64,000 nt of DNA from contig NZ_CP025394.1 of the NCBI RefSeq assembly GCF_002943525.1, forward strand, positions 3,844,001-3,908,000, given 5' to 3'. The notes beneath the pieces were generated by a model. The model saw only the letters and a program-made list of their open reading frames with translations. It made no database searches and had not been told where the DNA came from. Origin of the DNA: Kitasatospora sp. MMS16-BH015 (GTDB taxonomy: Bacteria; Actinomycetota; Actinomycetes; Streptomycetales; Streptomycetaceae). Of this stretch, positions 16,170 to 23,427 are shown in pieces. How positions within the stretch are numbered: position 1 is the first letter of the stretch; each line of letters starts with the position of its first letter. The translations under genes were made by a program, and so were the position numbers.

Positions 16170-16571
16170 TCAGGCGCCGGCCTCGGCCCCGGGGGCCGGC
16201 TTCGCCGGCTCCGCCGGTGCGGGCGCCGCCTTGTTCTCCTTCAGGAAGGCGTCGTACACCGCCAGCAGTGCCTGCTTCTGCTGCCCGTCGATCAGGGGGT
16301 CGGCCAGGATCGCGGCCCGCAGTTCGAGCCCCTCACCCTGCCGCTCCTCGAGGATCCCGGCCTGCACGTACAGCGTCTCGGCCGAGATCCGCAGCGCCTT
16401 GGCGATCTGCTGGAGGATCTCCGCACTCGGCTTGCGCAGCCCGCGCTCGATCTGGCTCAGGTACGGATTGGACACCCCGGCGGCCTCGGCCAGCTGGCGC
16501 AGCGAATACTGCGCGTTCCGCCGCTGCTCCCGGATGTACTCGCCCAACGACCCGACGTTCAGTGAAGCCAT
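16170..16571 (-). CDS. XRE-family regulator upstream of HbhA-like gene
   Basis: 133-residue regulator. Residues 8-65 form a classic Cro/C1 helix-turn-helix (EYIREQRRNAQYSLRQLAEA then NPYLSQIERG). A short helical region follows (DGQQKQALLAVYDAFLKEN) and an Ala/Pro tail ends the protein. ATG at 16571 has no strong ribosome site. It is the homologue, by position and type, of Rv0474 in front of hbhA. A perfect 16-bp palindrome lies 22 nt upstream of the start and is a likely autoregulatory site. The 153-bp gap to the next gene contains two copies of GCTTGCCGAACCT in tandem (from about 16122). Confidence 0.88.
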   Translation of the reverse strand: MASLNVGSLGEYIREQRRNAQYSLRQLAEAAGVSNPYLSQIERGLRKPSAEILQQIAKALRISAETLYVQAGILEERQGEGLELRAAILADPLIDGQQKQALLAVYDAFLKENKAAPAPAEPAKPAPGAEAGA

Positions 16572-16592
16572 GCCGTCAGTCTGCCCCGCCCT

Positions 16593-16608
16593 GCTTGCAA
16601 TTGCAAGC
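16593..16608. promoter_or_regulatory. Perfect palindrome upstream of the XRE regulator
   Basis: GCTTGCAATTGCAAGC is a perfect 16-bp palindrome, AT-rich at its centre in a very GC-rich region, ending 22 nt upstream of the regulator's ATG. It is a strong candidate operator for the helix-turn-helix protein encoded next to it. Confidence 0.6.
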
Positions 16609-16693
16609 ACAGTGTTAGCGGACAGCTCACCCGACGGTGAGTCTGCACGGTGGACGGCCAACCCGGGCCGGCGCGTCGCCCGTCCTGCCGCCG

Positions 16694-17695
16694 TCAGTCG
16701 GTGGCCAGGAGGCGCTCCAGCCAGCTGTGGCGCGCCGCGACCGCGGCTCTGCTGATCCGCGCCTCGGGGACGTCCAGGTCGAAGGCGTGGATGCCACCTG
16801 CCCACACGTGCAGCTCGGCGCTGCCGCCGGCCTGCCAGATCCGGCTCGCGTAGGCGATGACCTCATCGCGCAGGCACTCGGCGGAGCCGACATCGAGGAA
16901 CGCGGGCGGCAATCCGGTCAGGTCGGTGGCGCGGGCGGGCGCAGCGTACTGCGGCACGTCCGATGCGCCCTGCAGGTCGCCGAGGAGCGAGTTCCAGCCG
17001 AACCCGTTGTAGCCGCGGTCCCAGAACTCGAACCCGTCCATCTGGAGGGCCGAGGCGCTGTCGTTGCGGTCGTCGAGCATGGGGCACATCAGCAGCTGGC
17101 CGAGCAGGCTGGGGCCGCCCTTGTCGCGCACGGTCAGGGCGAGCGCGGCGCTGAGGCCGGCGCCGGCACTGAGGCCCGTGACGACGATGCGTTCCGGGTC
17201 GATGCCGAGCTCGTCCGCGTGATCGGCGGCCCACAGCAGACCGGCGTAGGCGTCATCGATCTGGGCCGGGTACGGGTGCTCGGGCGCGAGCCGGTAGCCG
17301 ACCGAGATCAGGGTGGCCCCGAACCGCTCGGCCATCCCGAGCGGTTGATCCAGCCCGCTGTGGTGGTCGTTGCAGAAGAAGCCGCCGCCGTGCAGGAAGT
17401 AGAGCACCGGCCGAGATGCGGGCGCGTCCTTGGGCGTGCATACCAGCAGCGGGATCTCGGGGGCGCCGTCCAGGCCGGGCACCGAGAGTCGGGAGACGGT
17501 GAAGCGGCCGCCCTGGCTGAGGTCCTCGATCGCCGCCACGGCGGCAGCGCCCTCTGCGCGGATGCCCGGCAGCATCTCGAGGCTCATCGGCGCCGAGTCC
17601 TGCTGCTCCGCCCGGTAGGCGTCGAAAGCGATCTGGAGTTCGCCGTCAAGCGGAACGGGCACAGCGGGTACGGACTTCCCCGGTTCAAGATTCAC
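16694..17695 (-). CDS. Alpha/beta hydrolase, HSL-type esterase
   Basis: 333-residue predicted carboxylesterase of the hormone-sensitive-lipase family. The oxyanion motif HGGG is at 102-105, the nucleophile S176 in GLSAGAG, and H303 in GGIHAFD. The acid of the triad, normally Asp in a DPLRDE-like motif, is here E273 in AECLRDE, so either Glu is used or nearby D277 serves. No signal peptide; cytoplasmic. ATG at 17695. It stands between the XRE regulator and a broken lipoprotein gene and shares an operon with neither. Confidence 0.9.
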   Translation of the reverse strand: MNLEPGKSVPAVPVPLDGELQIAFDAYRAEQQDSAPMSLEMLPGIRAEGAAAVAAIEDLSQGGRFTVSRLSVPGLDGAPEIPLLVCTPKDAPASRPVLYFLHGGGFFCNDHHSGLDQPLGMAERFGATLISVGYRLAPEHPYPAQIDDAYAGLLWAADHADELGIDPERIVVTGLSAGAGLSAALALTVRDKGGPSLLGQLLMCPMLDDRNDSASALQMDGFEFWDRGYNGFGWNSLLGDLQGASDVPQYAAPARATDLTGLPPAFLDVGSAECLRDEVIAYASRIWQAGGSAELHVWAGGIHAFDLDVPEARISRAAVAARHSWLERLLATD

Positions 17696-17846
17696 GCGCG
17701 CACGCTAACTTCCCCGTCTCCTTCGAGCCAGTCGATTTTCGGCGCCCCGCCGATCCGGCTGGCCACAAAGGCCGGCCGTCTACGGTGCACAGTCACGCCG
17801 GCCCCGGGTGGACCGGGGCCGGGGAGGAATCCTGGAGACTGATGGA

Positions 17847-18263
17847 GTGTCGAACGCGGCACGGACGGGGCTGGGCACGGGGGGCCGACTCATCGCGGGT
17901 CAATGGAGACGGCGGGTCGTAGCGGTCGCGCTGGCGGGGGCGGCCGTGCTCGCCGTCGGTGGGTGCTCGCGTGGGGGTGGCACGGGCGGGACGGGCGGGA
18001 CGGGGGTCTGACCTCGCACCCACCCGCACTCGACTCCGGCCCTGCGCCGCCCTGCCCGGCGCGAGAACCTCCCCGAGCTCGGCCCCGGCGGCTTCCGGGA
18101 GTTGGAGGTCAGGGACGGGAAGGTGCTGATGGCCCGGGCCCAGGGCTGCCAGGGCGCCGACTGGGTGCAGGTCTCGGTCGTCCCCGCCACGCAGGGCGAC
18201 ACCTCCAAGGCGTCCGGGGACTCGGTGGCGGCCGTGAAGGAGATCTACCGCCGGTTGGGGTGA
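17847..18263 (+). pseudogene. Broken small lipoprotein gene
   Basis: A GTG at 17847 starts a peptide with a basic N-terminus and hydrophobic helix ending in a lipobox (AGAAVLAVGGC), then a Gly-Thr repeat, and stops at TGA 18009-18011. The same frame resumes later as ENLPELGPGGFRELEV, then GCQGADWVQVSVVPATQG, and ends at 18263. The stretch between (about 17990-18060) reads sensibly in another frame, as GLTSHPPALDSGPAPP. Two compensating frameshifts, the first in the GGGACGGGC repeat, would explain this. Either the gene is dead or the assembly has small errors in a GC-rich repeat. Confidence 0.55.
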
Positions 18264-18285
18264 GCCCCGGGGCAGCCGGGGCGGG

Positions 18286-18768
18286 TCAGTGGAGGTCGAG
18301 GACGCCGACGGTCTGGTCGCCGCTGAGTTCGCCGGTGGGGCGGAAGCCGAGGGCGAGGTAGAAGGCTTCCGGGCCGTCCGGGCCCGGGTGCCAGGTGGTG
18401 GTGAGGGTGGTGCCGCCCCGGCGGCGGATCTCGGTCGCGACGGCCTCGACCGCGAAGCGGCCGTAGCCCCGGGCCTGGGCGTCGGCGGCGATGTTGAGGC
18501 GCCAGAGGCCCGAGCGGAGGTCGCTGCCACTGCCGTCGCCCGCGAAGTCGATGTCGAGGAAGGCCATCAGGAAGCCCACCACGCGGTCGCCGTCGAGGAT
18601 CAGCCGGGGCCAGGCCGTCTCCGGGTGCACGTAGGCCTCGGCGAGCGACTTCGCCACCGGGGCGACCAGGTGCTCCTGGTCGGGGCGGACGCGCAGGGCG
18701 AGCGCCGCGTCCAGGTTGTCCGGGGTGAGCGGTTCGAGGCGGAGCAGGCCGGGAGTGCTGGTGGTCAT
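18286..18768 (-). CDS. GNAT-family N-acetyltransferase
   Basis: 160 residues with a GNAT fold: N-terminal LRLEPLTPDNLDAALALRV, the central strand RLNIAADAQARGYGRFAVEA (acetyl-CoA pyrophosphate loop Q-A-R-G-Y-G), and the C-terminal FYLALGFRPTGE. It resembles SpeG/PaiA-like small acetyltransferases, but the acceptor is unknown. It is convergent with the broken lipoprotein gene (23 bp apart). Confidence 0.9.
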   Translation of the reverse strand: MTTSTPGLLRLEPLTPDNLDAALALRVRPDQEHLVAPVAKSLAEAYVHPETAWPRLILDGDRVVGFLMAFLDIDFAGDGSGSDLRSGLWRLNIAADAQARGYGRFAVEAVATEIRRRGGTTLTTTWHPGPDGPEAFYLALGFRPTGELSGDQTVGVLDLH

Positions 18769-18821
18769 GGCAGCACCCTAGGCGAGTGGATCAACTGCTT
18801 TTCGGCCCGGAAACGCCCAGG

Positions 18822-19022
18822 TCAGTCGCGGTGGGTGAAGCGATCGTAGGCAGGGGCGAGCACGGCGGCGAGGTCGCGGCCGCCGTACTTGATGCCGGAC
18901 GCTCCGAGCTCGGTGAGGGCCGTGGCCGGGGGCGTCGCGGGGGCGGGTGGGTGGACGGCCTCGGTGAACGGGAAGCTGCTGTCCCAGAAGCCGGCCAGCG
19001 GGTTGCTGCGTTCGGTGCTCAC
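18822..19022 (-). CDS. Small protein coupled to the SNF2 helicase
   Basis: 66 residues starting at a GTG that overlaps the helicase stop (GTGA, 19019-19022), so it is probably made by coupled translation. The sequence has WDSSFPFTEAVHPP near the N-terminus and ends with a charged helix (DLAAVLAPAYDRFTHRD). No family recognised. Its coupling suggests a partner or subunit role for the helicase. Confidence 0.6.
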   Translation of the reverse strand: MSTERSNPLAGFWDSSFPFTEAVHPPAPATPPATALTELGASGIKYGGRDLAAVLAPAYDRFTHRD

Positions 19023-22000
19023 GGAGTCTCCAAGTCGGCCGAGAGGGCGATGAGTTCGCGGAGGGCGCCGGTGGAGAGCTCGGTGATCCACCGTTCGCCC
19101 TCGCCGACGGCCGCCTCGGCGAGGGTGCGCTTGGCCTCGATCAGGTCGCCGATCCGCTCCTCGACCGTGCCGACGCAGACAAGCCGCCGCACCTGGACGT
19201 CCCGGCGCTGCCCGATCCGGAAGGCCCGGTCGGTGGCCTGGTCCTCGACGGCCGGGTTCCACCAGCGGTCGAGGTGGATGACCTGGTTGGCGGCCGTGAG
19301 ATTGAGCCCGGCGCCGCCGGCCTTGAGCGAGATCAGGAACACCTGCGGCCCGTCGGGGGATTGGAAGCGGTCCACCAGTTCGTCGCGGCGGCGCTGCGGG
19401 GTGCCGCCGTGCAGGTAGAGCACCTCCTCACCGAGCCGTTCGGCCAGGTGGGGCTGGAGCCGGCGGCCGAACTCCGCGTACTGGGTGAAGACCAGCGCCT
19501 TGTCCCCCTCGGCCAGCGCCTCGGCGAGCAGCTCCTCCAGCCGGGTGACCTTGCCCGAGCGCTCCCCCAACCGCGAACGGTCGTGCAGCAGTTGGGCCGG
19601 ATGGTTGCAGACCTGCTTGAGCTTGCCGATCGCGGCCAGCACCGTGCCCTTCCGCTCCACCCCCCGGACGCCCTGCACCCGGTGCAGCAGATCGGCGACC
19701 ACGGCCTGGTAGAGGCCGGCCTGCTCGGCCGTGAGGTGGCACCAGACGGTCAGCTCCTTCTTGGCCGGCAGCTCGGCCGCCACCGCCGGATCCGATTTGA
19801 GCCGGCGCAGCACGAAGGGGGCGGTGAGACGCCGGAGTTGGTCCGCCACTGCGGCGCTGCCACCCTGCTCCATCGGCACCGCGAACCGTTCCTTGAACGA
19901 CTCGGCGGTGCCGAACAGGCCCGGGTTGGCGAAGTCCAGGATGGCGTGCAGCTCGGCGAGCCGGTTCTCGACCGGCGTGCCGGTGAGGGCCAGCCGGTGG
20001 GCGGCCTGCAGCGAACGGACCGCGCGGGCCTGGCCGGTGGCCGCGTTCTTGATGTGCTGGGCCTCGTCGGCGATCACCCGACGCCAGGTGGTCTGCCGCA
20101 GCTGGGCCAGGTCGCGCTGCACCAGGCCGTAGGTGGTGATCAGCAAGTCGACTCCCTGGGTGGGGAGTTCGGTGCGGTCGGCGCCGTGGTGGACGTGCAC
20201 CCGCAGGCCCGGCGCGAACCGGGCGGCCTCCCGCTGCCAGTTGCCGACCAGGGAGGTCGGGCAGATCAGCAGGTTCGGCCCGCCGGTGCCGTCCCGCTGC
20301 TCGATCGCCAGCAGGGCGAGGGCCTGGACGGTCTTGCCCAGGCCCATGTCGTCCGCGAGCACCGCCCCGAGGCCGAGGCCGGTGAGCGTGTGCAGCCATG
20401 CCAACCCCCTTGCCTGGTAGGGGCGTAGCGTGGTGCCGAAATCCGGCGGGAGCTCCGGTGCGACCGGGGCAGCCGGGGGCGCGTCGGCTTCGGAGCGGCC
20501 TGCCCCGGGGCGACCCGCTCCGCTGCTCCGCCCGTCGAGCAGGTCGCCGAGCGGGCCGGTGGCGCGGACCGCCGTCACCGGCAGGCCCGCTACCGACACG
20601 CCGTCGGCCAGGGCGAGCCGCAGCACCTCGGGGGCGGCCATCACGCCCGCCCCGCGCCGACGGAGGAAGTCGAGGGCCGCCGAGATCTGCGCGGGGTCGA
20701 CCTCCACCCAGCGTCCGCGCAGCCGGACCAGCCCCTGCTGGGCCGCCCCGAGATCCTGCAACTCCCGCTCCGTCAGCTCGACTTCGCCGAGGGCGAGCTG
20801 CCACTGGAACGCCACCACGGCATCCCGGTCGACCTGGCTGATCCGCTCGACCGAGCCGGGAGCGGGGGCCGGCGCCGCCGTGAGGGTCAGCCCGAGGCGC
20901 GGACGCTTCTGCCACCAGGCCGGCAGCAGCACCCCGAACCCGGCCTCGGCGAGGGCCGGTGCCGCCGAACTAAGGAACTCCAGCGCCCCAGCCCGATCCA
21001 GGTCCATTCCGGTCGGGCGGGCGAGCCTGAGCGCCGGGGCCAGCTCCGGGCGGCGGAGCGCGGCGCGGCTCAGCTCGGCAGCGAGGGCCTCGGTCGGGTC
21101 GGCCGCGCCAGTCGGGTCGAGGCGGCCGCCGGCCGTGGAGCGGCTCGCCGGCCCGGGGCCGGAGAGTCGGGCGGAGTGGTGGGCGGAGCGGGGGGCGATG
21201 GCCAGGGCGAGGGCGGCTGCGGCCGGGCCGTCGGCCCAGAGGTCGGCGGCGGAGAGAAGGAGGGAGGGCTGGTCGACGGCTTGGACCAGGAAGTCGAGCC
21301 GCCAGCCCTCGTCGGAGCCGGGTTCGATGGCTGGAGCAGCGGGGGCGCCGGGGGCGGCGGCCGTGGTGTGGTCGAGCGAGCTGTCGTCGGTGGCGCCGAG
21401 CGGCTCGGAGAGGCGGAAGCAGAGGCGCAGCGGGCTGTCGGGATCGGGGGCGCCCGCAGACCAGGAGGCGAGGCGTTCGCGGATCTCCTCGGCCAACTCG
21501 GCCGCGCCGGCGGCCGATTGGGGCAGGGCGAGGCGGCCGTCGGGGGCGTACAAGGCGGCGAGCCAGGCTCCGAGGAGCGGATCGCCGGGAGGCGCCGAGG
21601 GCAGGGGCAGGCCGTCGAGGGCGACGCGGGCCTCCTGGTCGACGAGCACGTCGAGCAGTTCGGCCACCAGCGCGGTGGCCGTGGGGCCGATGGCGGCGCG
21701 GGGTGCGGGTCGGGCGGCTGCGCCACCGGCCGGGGTGGGGCTCGGGGCCGGGCGGTGTTCGGCACGGAGGACGGGTGGGCAGCCGGCGGCCAGGGCGGCG
21801 GCCTCGCGGCGGGCGGGGGCGTCGAGGGCGGGTTGCCAGTGAGCGGTGAGGGTGGCGTGGTGGCTGCGGAGGGCGGGGAGCAGGCGGCCCCGGCCGACCA
21901 GGCGCCAGGCGAGGTCGTGGACGGCGGTGAGCCAGCGGAGGGAGGAGCCGTAGGCGACCTCGACCGGACCGAGGTCGGGGAGGTCGGCGGTGGCCACCGA

Positions 22001-22453
22001 CCAGTGGGGGTCGAAGAGTTCGCCGAGGAGCTGGGCGGCCTCGGCGGGCGGGAAGAGCAGCACCGGCACCCGCCAGGGCGTCGGCCCGAAGCCGGGGCTG
22101 ACCGCGCCGACCGGGAGCTGGGGCGAGGGAGTGGGGGCGTCGCCGAGGGTGGGCAGCAGCAGGGTGGCCCAGCGCTCGGGGGCCTGCCCGGCCAGCCAGC
22201 CGAGGCCGGGCCCGATGCCGGCCAGCAGCCGGGCGACCTCGCCGGCCGGGCAGGCGAAGGGGTGGGCCTGGGGTTCGGCCGACTGCAGCACCCCCGGGCC
22301 AACTGCGGCCCCAGCGGGGCCGACTGCGGACCCGGCGGGGCCGGCCGGACGAGTGGGGCGGCTGCGCGGACGGGGGGAGGCGAAGGCTCGTGCGCTCTCC
22401 GCCCAGAGGGCGAGCCTGCCGTCCGCGCGCCAGAGGGCGTGCAGGGCGTACAT
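19019..22453 (-). CDS. SNF2-family DEAD/DEAH helicase
   Basis: 1144-residue ATP-dependent DNA translocase. The N-terminal ~480 residues are a variable Ala/Pro-rich region found in actinobacterial members. About 500-650 matches the SNF2-associated DUF3670 domain. The ATPase follows: Walker A DDMGLGKTVQAL, DEAQ box (IADEAQHIKN), GTPVENRL (motif III), and in the C-lobe VFTQYAEFG and the motif V/VI block HLDRWWNPAVEDQATDRAFR. Actinobacterial SNF2 proteins often have a SWIM zinc-finger gene beside them; here only a 66-residue coupled protein is found. Likely roles are DNA remodelling or repair, unproven. Confidence 0.93.
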   Translation of the reverse strand: MYALHALWRADGRLALWAESARAFASPRPRSRPTRPAGPAGSAVGPAGAAVGPGVLQSAEPQAHPFACPAGEVARLLAGIGPGLGWLAGQAPERWATLLLPTLGDAPTPSPQLPVGAVSPGFGPTPWRVPVLLFPPAEAAQLLGELFDPHWSVATADLPDLGPVEVAYGSSLRWLTAVHDLAWRLVGRGRLLPALRSHHATLTAHWQPALDAPARREAAALAAGCPPVLRAEHRPAPSPTPAGGAAARPAPRAAIGPTATALVAELLDVLVDQEARVALDGLPLPSAPPGDPLLGAWLAALYAPDGRLALPQSAAGAAELAEEIRERLASWSAGAPDPDSPLRLCFRLSEPLGATDDSSLDHTTAAAPGAPAAPAIEPGSDEGWRLDFLVQAVDQPSLLLSAADLWADGPAAAALALAIAPRSAHHSARLSGPGPASRSTAGGRLDPTGAADPTEALAAELSRAALRRPELAPALRLARPTGMDLDRAGALEFLSSAAPALAEAGFGVLLPAWWQKRPRLGLTLTAAPAPAPGSVERISQVDRDAVVAFQWQLALGEVELTERELQDLGAAQQGLVRLRGRWVEVDPAQISAALDFLRRRGAGVMAAPEVLRLALADGVSVAGLPVTAVRATGPLGDLLDGRSSGAGRPGAGRSEADAPPAAPVAPELPPDFGTTLRPYQARGLAWLHTLTGLGLGAVLADDMGLGKTVQALALLAIEQRDGTGGPNLLICPTSLVGNWQREAARFAPGLRVHVHHGADRTELPTQGVDLLITTYGLVQRDLAQLRQTTWRRVIADEAQHIKNAATGQARAVRSLQAAHRLALTGTPVENRLAELHAILDFANPGLFGTAESFKERFAVPMEQGGSAAVADQLRRLTAPFVLRRLKSDPAVAAELPAKKELTVWCHLTAEQAGLYQAVVADLLHRVQGVRGVERKGTVLAAIGKLKQVCNHPAQLLHDRSRLGERSGKVTRLEELLAEALAEGDKALVFTQYAEFGRRLQPHLAERLGEEVLYLHGGTPQRRRDELVDRFQSPDGPQVFLISLKAGGAGLNLTAANQVIHLDRWWNPAVEDQATDRAFRIGQRRDVQVRRLVCVGTVEERIGDLIEAKRTLAEAAVGEGERWITELSTGALRELIALSADLETP

Positions 22454-22598
22454 GGGGAGCCTCCCGGGGGCGCGTGTGGACTCGCTTCACCCTAGCCCGC
22501 ACGGCCGACAGCGCCTGGTCGGCGGTGCCCGGTCGGCGGCCATCGACGCTGGTCGGAGCGGCATACCGGCGAGGCCGGACGGCCAGGCGCGGCGGGGA

Positions 22599-22638
22599 GG
22601 TGGAAAATTCACCCGAGTTTGTGGTTGAAAATTGAACC
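22599..22638 (+). promoter_or_regulatory. Two AT-rich boxes upstream of the YceI gene
   Basis: GGTGGAAAATTCACCC (22599-22614) and GGTTGAAAATTGAACC (22623-22638) differ at only 3 of 16 positions and are each close to palindromic. They lie 24 bp apart, 69-108 nt upstream of the YceI start, in otherwise GC-rich DNA. This fits a dimeric MarR- or TetR-like regulator; no such gene is adjacent. Confidence 0.5.
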
Positions 22639-22706
22639 AGATGCGCCTATGGTTGGAGCCATCAAGTTGAAGCCTAAACAAACGGCTTCGGACCCCAGGA
22701 GGAGCC

Positions 22707-23318
22707 ATGGGCATTTTCAACCGCACCAAGAACGAGACCGCCACCGTCGCCACCCCGGCCGTCGCCGAGGGGCCGGGGCTCGGGCACCTGACCGGTGACT
22801 ACGCCGTGGACACCACGCACAGCTCGATCGGCTTCGCCGTGCGGCACGCGATGGTGACCAACGTGCGCGGCACCTTCGCCGAGTACGAGGGCAAGCTGCA
22901 CCTGGACGGCGACAACCCGGCGAACTCCTCGGCGGAGCTGGTGATCAAGGTGGCGAGCATCGACACCAACCAGGCCCAGCGCGACGAGCACCTGCGGACC
23001 GGTGACTTCTTCTCCGCCGAGACCTACCCGGAGATGGTCTTCCGCAGCACGGCCGCCGAGCGCCTGCGCGGCGACGCGTACCGGATGACGGGCGACCTGA
23101 CCATCAAGGACACCACCCGCCCGGTCACCCTCGACCTGGAGTTCACCGGGCAGGCCACCGACGCGTACGGCGTCGACCGGGTCGGCTTCGAGGGCAGTGC
23201 CACCATCGACCGCACCGCCTGGGGCCTCAGCTACAACGCCGCGCTGGAGACCGGTGGCGTGCTGATCGGCGAGAAGGTCAAGCTCACCTTCGACATCTCC
23301 GCCGTCAAGGCCGCCTGA
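22707..23318 (+). CDS. YceI-family protein
   Basis: 203 residues of the lipocalin-like YceI fold (about 25-200), which binds isoprenoid-type lipids in characterised members. Typical segments: GDYAVDTTHSSIGFAVRHAM, FRSTAAERL, and VTLDLEFTG followed by GFEGSATIDRTAWGL. There is no N-terminal signal peptide, unlike many Gram-negative homologues, so it is probably cytoplasmic. ATG follows GGAGGAG. Upstream twin boxes suggest regulation by a dedicated repressor. Confidence 0.93.
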   Translation: MGIFNRTKNETATVATPAVAEGPGLGHLTGDYAVDTTHSSIGFAVRHAMVTNVRGTFAEYEGKLHLDGDNPANSSAELVIKVASIDTNQAQRDEHLRTGDFFSAETYPEMVFRSTAAERLRGDAYRMTGDLTIKDTTRPVTLDLEFTGQATDAYGVDRVGFEGSATIDRTAWGLSYNAALETGGVLIGEKVKLTFDISAVKAA

Positions 23319-23363
23319 CCCGCACGCACACGGCACGCCGTACGTACGGCTGCACCCATGGCT

Positions 23364-23394
23364 CGCCCCCGAACGGAAGTTCCGTCCGGGGGCG
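23364..23394. terminator. Terminator between convergent genes
   Basis: CGCCCCCG-A-ACGGAA (23364-23378) pairs with TTCCGT-C-CGGGGGCG (23380-23394) with one mismatch and a tight loop. It separates the YceI gene from the convergent secreted-protein gene and probably serves both. Confidence 0.7.
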
Positions 23395-23427
23395 CCGTCG
23401 TGCTCGGGGTCGGGGCGGGATCGGGAC

